Shown: positions 11,901-21,900 of the stretch, one piece after another | Layout of the letters: the number at the start of each line of letters is the position of its first letter | How positions within the stretch are numbered: position 1 is the first letter of the stretch | NCBI GenBank assembly: GCA_039105265.1 | Contig: JAPFFF010000009.1 | Location: 1,054,001 to 1,118,000, forward strand | DNA length: 64,000 bases | Reading direction: 5' to 3' | Source: Tritrichomonas musculus | Lineage: Eukaryota > Parabasalia > Tritrichomonadida > Tritrichomonadidae | Position numbers and translations under genes: made by a program | The notes under the pieces: model-generated | Databases searched by the model: none | Told to the model about the DNA's origin: nothing | Seen by the model: only the letters and a program-made list of their open reading frames with translations

Positions 11901-12928
11901 CGATCTAGTTCTTTTTGGCTCGCAATGTTTGTTTCTCTTATATCTCTGTCATAAATTTGATCATGACCATGTCCATTAACATACACATCTGATCGAACTT
12001 TGTTTGTATTCCCAATCATGTTGATGAGAATGTTATCATCATGATGAACATAGGTATGAGTAGCGCTTTTAAGAACAATTGGATTGTTTTGAACAAGTCT
12101 TGATGCTGTTGAAATAAAGTTGGCGGCAGTAATGTGATATTTGGCTGGGATTGCAGCAACAACACTGAACATTAGTTGTTCATTAACGCAAGTTTCAGAC
12201 CAAATACGAAGAATATGATCTTCAGCGATTGTCATAAAGAAACATCTCTCGTGTATTTGATCAGAGGTTCTCCATCTTGCTGATTTAACAATACTTGGAT
12301 GAGAAAGATGAATTTGGCAATATTCGTTTGTAGTTTTTTCTCTCCTGTGATATATGATAACTTCTTTGCTTTGGTAAGGAATTGTCAAAATAAGTCGCGA
12401 ATCTCGAGAATGAGAGCAAAATATGGTTTTTGTATGAAATCGGGCTACTTCTTTCATATGCATAACTTCTTTTGCGTCTTTTAATCCTGGAATAAACTGA
12501 TTAGAATTAGTATGATAGATTGTAAAATCATTATTGCATGTACAAAAAGTATAGTCCCAAAGAGACCATGAAAGGCACGTGATATATTGACCAGAAAAAT
12601 CTATGGATTTAAGATAATGCCATCCAAGTGACCCACTTTGTTTTTCAGAAATTGGCTCATAAATAATAATTTTGTTGTCGTCAGCAGCTGATGCTAGTCT
12701 GCCTGAATATGGAGCCCATGATACAGCTGTAACAGTAGATTTGGGACTATGATCATCAAGTGATGCAATTATTGATAGTGTGCTTGTGGCAACAATTACT
12801 TGATTGCAAGATCCATAAGCCATAATTAATTTACCACGAAAAAAAGTTAAACCTAAGCAATGTGGATAATCAGCATTGCTAGCGCCTGGATTCAGAAGTA
12901 CAGGCTCGATTGTTAGTAGATTCTCCAT
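5957..12928 (-). CDS. DMXL/Rabconnectin-3/Rav1-like WD40 protein
   Basis: This 2323-residue protein begins with WD40 repeats (about 1-530 and further beta-rich blocks to about 850), continues with a long helical region, and ends with a second WD40 set (about 1797-2323). Around residues 1095-1150 the helical part matches the Rav1 C-terminal family: an Ala-rich helix, then a Leu-Ala-Asp-Lys-Leu segment, and Leu-Ala-Tyr-Phe-Phe-Ala-Arg-Cys-Tyr. A later Trp-Phe-Ile-Met-Val-Ile-Gly-Phe-Asn-Ile-Ala segment also fits DMXL proteins. In yeast and animals these proteins form the RAVE/Rabconnectin complex that reassembles the V-ATPase on endomembranes. Acidic linkers lie near 1307-1375 and 1880-1930. 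A Lys/Asp/Glu tandem repeat (about 2169-2232) is inserted within the C-terminal propeller. It is convergent with the SNARE gene. Confidence 0.75.
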   Translation of the reverse strand: MENLLTIEPVLLNPGASNADYPHCLGLTFFRGKLIMAYGSCNQVIVATSTLSIIASLDDHSPKSTVTAVSWAPYSGRLASAADDNKIIIYEPISEKQSGSLGWHYLKSIDFSGQYITCLSWSLWDYTFCTCNNDFTIYHTNSNQFIPGLKDAKEVMHMKEVARFHTKTIFCSHSRDSRLILTIPYQSKEVIIYHRREKTTNEYCQIHLSHPSIVKSARWRTSDQIHERCFFMTIAEDHILRIWSETCVNEQLMFSVVAAIPAKYHITAANFISTASRLVQNNPIVLKSATHTYVHHDDNILINMIGNTNKVRSDVYVNGHGHDQIYDRDIRETNIASQKELDRNHFYILTVNNEQEIVIWEILGISSNVRTTPKIVGYSHPVLLGSTSVNQLYAYCRLESEFTHINDSNFVGKPSSMLMVIQNNETKVITSLDVSIFKRTLQSTRTRMRREYLMSIHGHQSTIRSIRVHPTTSFMASLDHNENVLLWRYNDTDVYDPCHLITFYCQLNIKLKEIAWFPKKDKLLASNGEKFMIINVPVITDDPIVEVEPVYLDYIQPQDTTYIINDVDFLPPEEAKEQYEKEVKKRKVDPTKNLKAHHLISVNIALQLMDQSYILYAASEKIINVMRLQNSQLQCLKRIKRKSSNKSKEHNFVDCASVYISRILPLTGASICFFATKHAVFCTILAESTITPQNANKSIEVEKCIEIKDHEIISLCVAHPAYLFIACETVIYVCIRISSSYHQFKILHTINIEGYVPLKMRCIPSGIFSVMSKDGIHLYYPVRESYSYLNSNLNWKPFASVQTPKSCAHSDLEWTLDGILVYSMGRQLYSLTKYMHTFFLKSDINKKLPTIHQTLSKYSRMIPDIHPSILIPIAISGRQNLTLNLLNFLNENYNNKESHFIYSNLILHQSREKSENAPFKGDINKLLSELTEKLTDQPLPEFNEEDNKILLEFIKKLPAMMAITTDSVDKIALPVARAITLTSEHMIPFDLVQLAYMSQEQLNILDMIDFSIWESIENSGVFYWIKDIQSLSDRLVKFAIASFHDNQHLSILVLVILQKFIILKSLFTKSGDNPRGQFFSRDFTQKKNQNSAEKNAYSALKKHDYHIAAALFFLADKLSIAIHIVMENIQDASLAYFFARCYDLKNENVINPDVKKEDATNPVNSFATFLTEKAIPYATKKLDFAAVDYFNRKLDPELSYNVDDRYQSELAGNVTDSSQFFGDMRFVTCELLRTTIEQKSYLSLCFLLSGHYLLSALFMKYFDLTTNHKKKEDSTNNKGLPMKISSSIGNLKAESKNKISMDDLMAKQVEDDDLTSDDNDDQDNDIDSVNEFSFGYCGTGFDDLSIDYSSESSSADDDESSTSKIRNNQSDRFRNTPLLRNSPSITAYLHQSGLMNQTKSRFYTGLYSREYSLNFPQKLSKLIENNLNGTGIKFLDWFIMVIGFNIARNRLESFIESQYDFEVLDLLVDQIIPEVQSTEKQLNLKNNQLLNYLIRSCKRRGFVFRRLLLIADDDDKRQYVMEICSSLSKLPDQMMGSSLTSQQVSQIAMTLKCVIRFINQVKPFTNPKQDELYFFVYISIMSALYIVAVFYHNVDLMTKILSFKFPDLTPFQESLLVEFVAFDEKNISKKEIGRDTNYFSFMKSSILKRFIICPSNCNPSIFETFVAAQVDFMFIDSFYRRLAPLWNDEMKRLKLKKYSKYIQMIIMSIKKLRDSQAQYFTYATLNMKHFSNFNLLHGIRSDDENDQQLNELIKQQLNAYGRKKLVKLYCKSIISRYSYSIKDREKKKNMRSGFILKHMKFTENIHSDVIDVCFTYDGSTLLVLTRNGIKSYSMTTIDTDESSVSYSKSKAKPTESSNSLLVDESGKIDIPPKKTTKRNEKDDDEEEEEEEENNNHEIVDSSEGSDKSFDESTDNEDSDTNSFCDQYSEITRPSTPNTTVSTIPTSPSTENNNQVASLYSTRFQSLIKRHPNKNMVLLAKDGGVSIMSFDNKNNKLSSETYNFQSNKQSACTGVAFSSDGTMFAASRESQVDLYSFFVKENNSNSGSKSGGIDDELQSIKKTPFTVIQTYSSQVLGVGFIKGTGVVVTLQTPSSQCYANIAFWDVFMQNTMIASLSLNENEGIVTSMAYSSLYSLLFVGTTKGTVFTIDIKTFQIINRFRIYSLHSHKSKKKDKKEKDKKEKEKDKDKDKKEKEKDKDKDKKEKDKDKDKKEKKHKEKKDKEKKLTKKEIKEKVCGVSAMFIDDDQTFLATGSTNGKLKIWDILTSKLLQHEKVFGDKNKKVEVTSIDFYNNIFCVSGGQQIKLFNYTLPQHMHSHKHKHEKK
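6233..6425. repeat. KEKDKDKDKKEK-coding tandem repeat inside the DMXL-like gene
   Basis: On the plus strand the DNA is a run of TCTTTATCTTTTTCTTTCTC-like units of about 30-36 bases, with only T, C and A nearly throughout. It encodes about 64 charged residues built from Lys, Asp and Glu. It sits between two blades of the C-terminal WD40 region and is likely a length-variable surface loop. Confidence 0.8.
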
Positions 12929-15221
12929 TTTTTATATTAAACTTTTTCTGAAAAATATTCAAAAATATTCAATTTTTAATTCACTATTTTCAATACATTA
13001 TCTTTTTCTTCAGAATTTGAGTTGTAATATTTCACATTAAAAATGAATTAATCTAATAAATACATATATTTAAGTTTTTATATACTTTCTTTTGCGTTTT
13101 AGTATATTTCAAAACTTTTTGAAAATGTATAGTTATTTTTCTTTCAATTTATTTTATTTTCTTTACACCGATAAAAATATTTTGAAAAAATTATGTATAA
13201 AATTGAAAAGTTTATTTCAAATTTTGAAATATTATTTATATCACTCTGAAAGCATTATAAAAACAACTTAAATAAAAATTGATTTTTTTTCAATTGATAT
13301 TTTATGATTGTAATTGATTAACTCCTTTTTAAAATAGGCTCATACACCCCAATTTAATTAATGTATCACTGTTGCTTAAATACTTTCTATATTGAAATTT
13401 CATTGAAGTCATAACGGATTTCATACTGAATTGATAATTGAAAATAAGTAAAAGCTTGATTAATTGCTTGATTTAATGAATTATCACCAACTACAATTTT
13501 TGTAGTTATTACTTTGTTCGCCAGGTTTCTAAAATAATACGATAATATTTAATCAAAGGGATAGGTATGCCATATGCAGGGTTTTCATTAATATCAAAGC
13601 GCCAAAATATTTGATTAGAGTGTCTTTGCGAGATTTGATAATAGTTGTTTTTTGTATTTCATACCATCAAAGGCAGTTTCTGTTTTTTATTATTATTATT
13701 TATTCTTCAATTTCTAAAAGGATTCAAAAATCTTGTTTAAATATCATTAACTGTCAAAGCGCAAATTAAATACCCTATGTCTTGGTTAATAGAAGAAGTT
13801 GTCTTTTTTTACCTAAAACTTTGAAACTTCTTTTTGCTATTAGCATTGTTTCGTTCATGTTAAAGATGAGACTTGGTGAACATTTGAACTAGTGCGAAAG
13901 CAACTGAAAATAGATTAATAGTATATCTTGAAATTTGTTGATTTAACTTTAGTAAAAAGTCATTTATTGGAAAGAGGATCTTTTTGCATAAGTTTGGAGA
14001 CTAGACATTGACAATAATGGCTACTAAAAATAAACTATGTTTTTTTTCTCTATTTTTTTTCATATAATTTATAAGTTAAGTGGATTATATAATAAGATGA
14101 CACATATGATTCCTGGGTTTTAAAGTCTTCTCACCCTTCCATTTATTTGGTGCATCATCCGTAACGATCAAAGGTGACATTTAGGGCGCTACGATGGAGC
14201 CGAAGAGAATTTGATACTACATTTTTCGATCGTATTCAGTAACATAGAGTAGGATATATCTTTCTCCTAGCCTACCATGCTTAGCTACCCAGCGCTACTC
14301 CAAGAAACAGATTCCTCAACACATTTAGGTAATATAAAGATGACTCCTGATCAAAGAACTCAGGAGAGTAAATCAAAGATGGGGTGGTATTCATTAAGTT
14401 ATGAATCCTTAATGGTCGCCCAGACATACATAACACAAATGATTCCATTAAGGACAAGGCGATATCATACAGCTCTTTCATGTATCCAACAATTCACAAT
14501 TGGGAATAAATTATCAGATCAATGATCCACCTAAACCACCATTTTGAGAAAGAGTATCATTAACATCAAGGTTTTATAAGCTTCCACACATGTTAGTAGC
14601 AAATCTTGTGTGCTTTCAAGAATGATGGTTCCATAAGATTTCATTTTTAGTTTTTTCTAAAAAAAAAATATATCATTTTCGATACTAAACCATTCTCAAA
14701 AAGTTGAATAATCATAAACCACTTTTGTATCTCAAAAAGTGAAATTCATCTAGTATTCAATTATTCAATAGGAGAATCAAGGGCATGGTTGGTCTTTATT
14801 CATTTTGAATAGTTCATTCGTTAAAAAAGTCCAAGAAACCAACTTCACACTTAAATGATATCAAACTTCCACTTTTTTTCATTTTTTGAAGAGAGGGGAG
14901 AAGGAGTCTTTAATTACCTACCAGAAAGTCTTTAAGCGCGAGTGGAAAAAAATAAATGGCAATACATTAACTACACATTTGAGAAATTAAAAATTACAAG
15001 AATCATCGATACTACCATTTTACACCACAAAACTTTTATAAAGATGTATTTTTATAGGACATAGAGTTTTAATACGAAACAGATCTACTTCTCGTATATA
15101 GACACAGTATAATAATGTAGATAAAGAATCACTTTTGTATATTTATAAAAAAAAAAAAAAAAAATAATATATGTTCTACCGATAAATTAAAAATTATAAT
15201 GATAACTAACAATAATAATAC
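12929..15221. other. Gene-poor spacer with a possible transposase scrap
   Basis: No convincing gene. Composition is uneven: 14090-14540 is richer in GC than the rest and holds short ORFs on both strands (82 codons plus, 66 codons minus). On the minus strand near 14100-14200 a reading frame gives PLIVTDDAPNKW, which recalls the DD-A-P context of some DDE transposases, interrupted by stops. No terminal inverted repeats were found for it. A run of A near 15150 and AT-rich spacer complete the interval. Confidence 0.4.
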
Positions 15222-15539
15222 CTATTGTGATGGTGTGGGATACTGCGTATCATCTAATCCAAAGAGAACTTTGATTATTTCAGGTATTGGCAATTTACAA
15301 ATATAAACCCATACAAATGTTATTATACTAATAAGAGTCAATAATAGTATCACATCGTAAATTTTACAAAAGCTTCTATTGTTTAAAAAAAAATTTATTT
15401 CTTGCATTTCTTCTTCATCTCTATCCGTTTTATCATAATAATCATCATCGTATTCTTTATCATTTTCATTATTCGTTTCTTCGGCTTGAGGCTGCTGGAA
15501 ATCATTTGATTGATGAAGAATTGGATCTTTATTTTTCAT
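15222..15539 (-). CDS. Small acidic single-pass membrane protein
   Basis: The 105-residue product has a strongly acidic, Asp/Glu/Asn-rich first half (about 1-50), a hydrophobic helix at about 62-82 (VILLLTLISIITFVWVYI) and a short tail of about 23 residues. There is no signal peptide, so the N-terminus is probably cytosolic. Family is not recognised. It is divergent from the coiled-coil gene starting 282 bases away. It resembles in layout, but not in sequence, the 103-residue protein near position 57700. It is a real gene by composition and isolation from larger ORFs, though its short length leaves some doubt. Confidence 0.5.
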   Translation of the reverse strand: MKNKDPILHQSNDFQQPQAEETNNENDKEYDDDYYDKTDRDEEEMQEINFFLNNRSFCKIYDVILLLTLISIITFVWVYICKLPIPEIIKVLFGLDDTQYPTPSQ

Positions 15540-15821
15540 TATTAAAATAGCTTAGCAATAAGGTCAAATAATTATTTTCAAAAAGTTAGTTAAGCTAAAA
15601 ATCCATTAGAAAATTTATGATGATTCTCAAAATTCAATATTCTATATAAAAAATTAACAAAATTACGTTTACTTAATTGCATAAGAGGGTTTTAGACTAA
15701 TTTCGTGTAAATTGAAATATGGGGTTTTATTATTTTGATAAGAAGCTATTTCATTTTATAAAATAAAATATAAATATAAAAAATTTGAAATAACGTTCAA
15801 TATTTTCTTCAACCATTAAAT

Positions 15822-18632
15822 ATGTCCGCAGAAGCATCAAATGAATTTGAAAAGTTTCAGAAGCAATTTTTTTCTGTTTTTCATGGAGCTACCTCATCTA
15901 GATATGAAATTGATCCTACCAATCTTAGAAAATTAATACCACTCGGCGATCAGGCAATTGAACAGTACAAAAATGTTATCAATCAATATAAATTTGATGT
16001 TAAACAATCATTAGGACATATAATTCAATCTCGTTTAAAGTCGTTTCAAAAGTCCCATATTGAATCTCTCGATAGTTATTTCACCAAATCCTATAAACAC
16101 TTAAATGATATTATTTCATTACTGGGAAAAGATTCCGATGAGATGAAGCAAAATTATGAATTAGAAATAGTTCAAACTCAAAATGAACTTAAGCTACTTA
16201 AACAAGATAAAGAAAGTGAATTAGAAAGCCTTAAAAAGGACGCACAAAAAGTGCATGATGAAAATATGACAGAATTAAAAAAGAAATTAGATTCAATTAC
16301 AGGGTCATCTAAATCTAGAGTTGATGAAGAAACCCAGCGTATTGTAGAACATTTCGAAAAACAGCTTGCACAAAAAAAGGAAACATACGATATGATTAAT
16401 ACTGCAATTGAAAAAGCTGAAGTCGAACTTGTAGAAGAAAAAAAAGCAAGAAAGGCAGAGCTTGCTGCCATAGTGATCAAAAATGATGAAGTCCTTGCTG
16501 ATTATACCAAAAAACTAAATGACAAAAAGAAAGTCCTAGAAACAGAAGTTAACAATTTGCAAAAAGAATATGAATCACTAAGAGCATCTCAACAAGCTTT
16601 GGCTCCAGAACTCGACGCCAAATGGGAGAAACGTTCAGGTGAACTTGAGCAACAATTTGGAGCTGAAAAAGAAAAACTAACAAAATTGATATCAGATAAA
16701 AATGCAGAAATATCAGAACTTAAAGAATCAATAACAAATATGGAAAAAGAAAATGTAAATTTAAAAGATGAAGCAATTCAAAAACAAAAGCAGCAAATCG
16801 AGGAATTAAAAAATCAACTCAAAGATGAAGAGAAGTTACGAAATCAAAAAATTCAAAAAGCTAAGGAGGAAGCAACGCAAAAATATGAAAAGATGGTAAA
16901 AGAGCTTGAAATAAATTTAGAAACGATCAAAAAATCAATTGAAAATGATCGTACAAATTTTGAAAATCGAGCAAAATCTAAATTAGAAAAGCATCAAAAA
17001 CGAATTGAATCACTCAAGAAAGAACATGATAAATCAATTCAAGAACTGAATTCCGAGATTGCTCTTGTCAACTCTGAGATCGATCGAACAAAAGAAGAAT
17101 GGGATCAGCAAAGAATGGAAATCGAAGAAGGTTATAACCGCGATATAAGCGATATTTCAACAAAAGAGACCAAAGATGACAGCTACTTTGAGGCCAAACT
17201 TGCAGCTCTCAAAACAGAACTTGCTTTTGTTCTCAAAGAAAACGATTATCTAGCATCAAACGAGGAACTAATCAAAGAAGACGAAATTGAAATAGCAAAG
17301 ACAGATGAAGCCTTCAAAGAGGAAGAGAAGAAACTCGCAAACGAGCTTTCATCTGAACTAAATCAAAAAGTCAGCGAGAAAGTTAACGAAAAAATGGCTG
17401 AATTAAGGCGAAAGCACGAAAAGGAACGCGAAACACTTCTCACCGAAGCCCAACGACTTGAACAGAAAGAAGCCGAATTGCAACAGAAATTGGCAGAGGA
17501 GAGCAAAAAAGCTCAAGAGACAGCACCCGAACAGAATCCAGTTCAACAAATAGTATCTGCTCCTGGATTTATGGATGCACAAATTGACAAATGGCGTGAA
17601 AGTTATTTCGAAGAAACTAAAAACCTCAAACTTGAAGAAGCTGAAGCTCTACAACACCTTGATCATTGCAAAGTTGAATTCAAAGAAGCTGTTGCCAGAA
17701 CTGTGAATCTCAGAAACCAATTAAAAGAATCAACTCAAAAATACGAAGAAGCTCTTGAAAAAGCACGCGCAAAAGGAGGCGAAGAACTCGAAGAATTACG
17801 TTTAATTGTTGAAGAAAAAGAGAAAGAAATCATTGAACTAGAGAAACAATTTGACGAAAACGAACAAGAAGTTAGAAAAAGGATTCAAATGATTGAACAA
17901 GCTGAAGACAAGTTAACAAAACTCCGTACAAAACTTGCTGAAGAAAAGAGCAAGATTAAAGAAGTTATCAAGAAGGAATATCAACCATTAATCAACCAAG
18001 AACAAAGAAGAAGCGAAGTGATGGTTTCTGAACTTGAAAAGTTAAGAAATGAGCTTGAATTATCCGTTGAATATTTAAAGCATGATCTTCTCGGAATTGA
18101 AACTTCAAATGCTGCAATGGAAGAAGATTTAAAGAGTGAAACTGAAAAAATCATTAAAAATTTACAAGAGGAATTGAGAAAGAAATACGAACAAATGGAA
18201 GAAGAGTTCATAAGTAAAATGAGCCAAATCGAAATTGATAAGGCAAACCAAGTAAACCTTGAAATTGCTAAACTAGATGAAGAGATGGCGTCTTTACAAC
18301 ACGAAAAAGACGAGGAGATACAAAAAGATCAGCAAAAATACAACGAACAAATTGAAGTATTGAATAATGAATGCTTGGAAATTTTGACACAAAATTCTGA
18401 AAAACAAGAGTTGATTAGGCAACTTAAAGAGAAAAAATGCGACATGTGCCCAGTACTGGATAAGAATTTAAAGAAGTTGGAGAAGGCTTTGGTAAAGATG
18501 CAGATTCAAGATAGAGATTTGGCATTAGATGGCCAAAATAAGCGTGATATGATTCATAAACTTGGAAACCCAGGTATAAACACAAATCCAAAAGCCGCAA
18601 AACTTCCAATGCTTCCAGCAAAGCCAAAATAG
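15822..18632 (+). CDS. Long coiled-coil protein with C-terminal CxxC motif
   Basis: This 936-residue protein is almost entirely Glu/Lys/Gln-rich coiled coil from about residue 90 to 890, with a short less regular N-terminus. Near the end a Cys-Asp-Met-Cys pair (Cys873 and Cys876) precedes a compact helical module and a Pro/Lys-rich tail. Trichomonads have many such proteins, often labelled viral A-type inclusion proteins from low-complexity matches; that name carries no function. A structural role in the mastigont or flagellar cytoskeleton is possible but inferred only from architecture. The CxxC module, unlike the coil, could support a specific homology search. TCAAC and TCAAT lie just upstream of the ATG. 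Confidence 0.7.
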   Translation: MSAEASNEFEKFQKQFFSVFHGATSSRYEIDPTNLRKLIPLGDQAIEQYKNVINQYKFDVKQSLGHIIQSRLKSFQKSHIESLDSYFTKSYKHLNDIISLLGKDSDEMKQNYELEIVQTQNELKLLKQDKESELESLKKDAQKVHDENMTELKKKLDSITGSSKSRVDEETQRIVEHFEKQLAQKKETYDMINTAIEKAEVELVEEKKARKAELAAIVIKNDEVLADYTKKLNDKKKVLETEVNNLQKEYESLRASQQALAPELDAKWEKRSGELEQQFGAEKEKLTKLISDKNAEISELKESITNMEKENVNLKDEAIQKQKQQIEELKNQLKDEEKLRNQKIQKAKEEATQKYEKMVKELEINLETIKKSIENDRTNFENRAKSKLEKHQKRIESLKKEHDKSIQELNSEIALVNSEIDRTKEEWDQQRMEIEEGYNRDISDISTKETKDDSYFEAKLAALKTELAFVLKENDYLASNEELIKEDEIEIAKTDEAFKEEEKKLANELSSELNQKVSEKVNEKMAELRRKHEKERETLLTEAQRLEQKEAELQQKLAEESKKAQETAPEQNPVQQIVSAPGFMDAQIDKWRESYFEETKNLKLEEAEALQHLDHCKVEFKEAVARTVNLRNQLKESTQKYEEALEKARAKGGEELEELRLIVEEKEKEIIELEKQFDENEQEVRKRIQMIEQAEDKLTKLRTKLAEEKSKIKEVIKKEYQPLINQEQRRSEVMVSELEKLRNELELSVEYLKHDLLGIETSNAAMEEDLKSETEKIIKNLQEELRKKYEQMEEEFISKMSQIEIDKANQVNLEIAKLDEEMASLQHEKDEEIQKDQQKYNEQIEVLNNECLEILTQNSEKQELIRQLKEKKCDMCPVLDKNLKKLEKALVKMQIQDRDLALDGQNKRDMIHKLGNPGINTNPKAAKLPMLPAKPK

Positions 18633-18916
18633 ATTTTTTATTGTTTGTTTTTAAATAATTTTTGATATACAACTAATTTGCTTTTTATTATTGTATTATT
18701 CATAACAACCACTACTAAATTGCTTGCTTGAAATGATCTAAAGTTAAAATTTGTATGGTTTGACTCATATCAAATTAATTAAAAAAATTTTATAAGATAC
18801 ATAAATTTTTACTCAAGTATAAACATTGGTAATATTTTTGAAAGGCTTTCTTTGCTTCAAATAATCTTTCAATTTTAAATTCAGAAAATGTAATAATGAT
18901 ATTTATAATAAATTAC

Positions 18917-21900
18917 TTAAGGATAAAGGATTTTCTTCAATTGAATCTTAAGAAGTCGATCTGCAAATTCGTGTGCTAATGTGATTCCTCCATTGCTTTT
19001 CGCATATTTATTCTTGATATTTTGAGACAAAAATTGTAGTGGTTTTTTGAAGTGTGATGTTGGAGTTTTATTTTCTTGATAAATAAAAGCCTCTTCTTCT
19101 TCGTCTTCTTCATTTCCGTCTGAAAGCATGTGCTGATCTTTTGCTCTCCTCAAAATTTCTTCTAATGAAGAATAATTAAAACTTTCCTCTTCTTCACCAT
19201 TAATATTATTTAAGAAGTTATCTTTTAATATCGGCTCTTTCTTTTCTTCAGGTTGTTCATTATCGTTATTAATGTTATTATTATTTTCATCATCAGATAA
19301 GTTAATATCTACGTCAACCTTTTCAATCATACTTTCATTTTCTTCTTCTTCCAAAAATGGATCTTCAACAGTTTTGTCTTCAATAGGATTTTCATCATTA
19401 TTTGTTTTTTGTTTATTTAGAATTTCTTCAATATTATTATTTTGTCTATTTTTATCTTCTGTTTCTTCTTCTTCTTCAAGATGTTTAATTAATTCATATG
19501 TGTTTTCATCTTCTTCTTCCTCATCTCCAATAGTTTTTTTGAATTTATCTAAAATACTTTGAATTTCAGATGACTGAGCAAGATCATCTTCATCCAATAA
19601 GTCATTATTTTCATCATCTTCAATTGGCATGATATCAACTTGTTCTTTTGGTAATGTTGAGTTATTTGGTGTTTCTTCACCAGATGCAATTTCTAATTTA
19701 TTTTCTTCTTCATATAATTGAACATTTTCTTCTTCTTCTTCCTCAACTCCAATGAAAAAGTTCTGATTGTCAAAATCTTTCGACTTTTTCTCAATATCTT
19801 CCAAATCACTGAGATTTTCGAGTGGTTGAAATTGGTTATTTATTTCATTCTCTCCTTGCACATCTTCAATTTGCGCTTCTTCTTCCTCTTCTTCGAAATA
19901 TTTTTCTGATGATGAGAAAATTCCTTTCTTCAAGTCATCTGCCGTGATCAAAGGTTTATTATTTTTCTTATTTAATTTGCTACCATTTATTTCATCTTCA
20001 TTTTCAGAATCTGCATTGAAAGATTTCATTAATTCATTAAGATCTTCAACTTTCTTAGCATCTTCTTGTGAAACTTCTCCTTCAAGATTAACATCAATCA
20101 TTTGGAAAGGTTTCGGCGCTGTTTGAGGTTCTGGAAATTCAACTCTAGTTTTCTTTGGAACTGGATCAATTGTGAAAGAATCGTTAGCAGCTTCATTCAT
20201 CATTGATTGTGACTGACTTTGACTGAAATTCTGATGATCTGGCTGAAGGAAGTCATAGCCAGGATTACTAATTGCGTTCTTCTTTGCTAGAAGCGCTGAT
20301 GGTGGGTTGATTGGTGCTTCTGTATTTCCTGCATAATGGGCTTGATGAGCAATGAACTGAGCTTCATTCGTTGTAGTTGATGTTGTAAGTCCAACATTAG
20401 TTGAAGATTTTCCTCCAGTGGGTCTGACATATTGTGTTAAGTTTGGTGTACGGACTTCATCATAATATGATGATTTTTGTGTTGAATTAATCGTCTTCGC
20501 TTGGCTTCTTAATTGTGATGTATCACCTAGATTACGTGGTGCATGCTGATTAAGAAGATCAGAAGTTTTTGTAAATTGTGAATTATGATTTATAGATGAA
20601 GATGATACTTTAGTAGTATTTGTTGATTGCATTGATGATGTTGATGTATATTTCGATCTTGAAGAAGAGCCTGCAAATTTAGATGGAATTGAAGGAGGTT
20701 GACTATCAACGTTGAAATTACTACGGTTGCCAACTTTTGTTGATACATTAGAAGATTTTGAAGTTGAATTTTTAAAGGATTTTGTTCTAGAAGATGAATC
20801 AGGTCCATAAGTTGCAGAAGGAATTGGCTTAGAATAGTCATATACAGGTGCTTTCTTAGAGTATCTGCTGTTTTCAATAACATTCGTGTTTAATGCACTT
20901 GGCGTAATGGAGTTCACTTTAGATGACGTATTTATTTTAGATGTGTATGCTGTATTTGTTGTTGTAGATTGATTTGTATTTAAATTTGAAATTGGTCTTG
21001 ATGGCAAATTAGTGCTTGATGGTAAATTAGGCTTTGATGAAAAATTGGTATTTGATTGATAATTGTTATTTGAAGACAAATTGGTATTTGATGATAATTT
21101 AGCTTTGGATGATGAATTAGGCTTTGATGTATATACATTTTGATCCATTTTATTTGTATTTGAACTTAAACCTCCTGAATTCAAATTTGCATTAGATGAA
21201 TATTTCTTGGATGATTTTGATTGATGAGCATGATTCGTAGTTTGCGAATTATTTGGAAATGCTGACGATGTTTTCGCTTGATAATCATAATGCTCGATGC
21301 TTGAAACTTTGGGCTGAGAATTTATATTATGCTGATTACGACTGGAATTGTAATTATTGGTTACATTACTATTATAATTGCTATCAGTATACCCATTACC
21401 ATTACGAGTATTGCTATCGTAATTACTGTTGTAATTGCTTCTATTATAATTATTGCTATTAAAATTGTTGCTATTATAATTATCATTGTTATAATTATTT
21501 TGGCGAGTACTATTTCTATTATTATAATCGGCATTACTGCTTTTTTCTCTAAAAATATTATCACTTCTAGGCGGGTTCATTGAAATTTTATTTGTAAAAA
21601 AGTTATCGTCTTTCGAATTTGAGTCATATCTATCATTTCTTTGACGAGTACTACCATCATCATAGTTTGATTCAATTTGAAGATTGTTATAATCAAAATT
21701 TAAACCGTTTAAATTTGAGCTATAATAGTTTTTTTTTTTATTTCCATATGGATTATTTGTATTATTATAAAAATTATTATTATTATCATTAGAATTGCTA
21801 CTTATTGTTCTTTTGGTCCTTATACTGCTACTTTGATAGCTTGTGAACATGAACTTTTTGAAATCGTAATCATATATCTCTTCTTTTTTTTTTAGTATTG

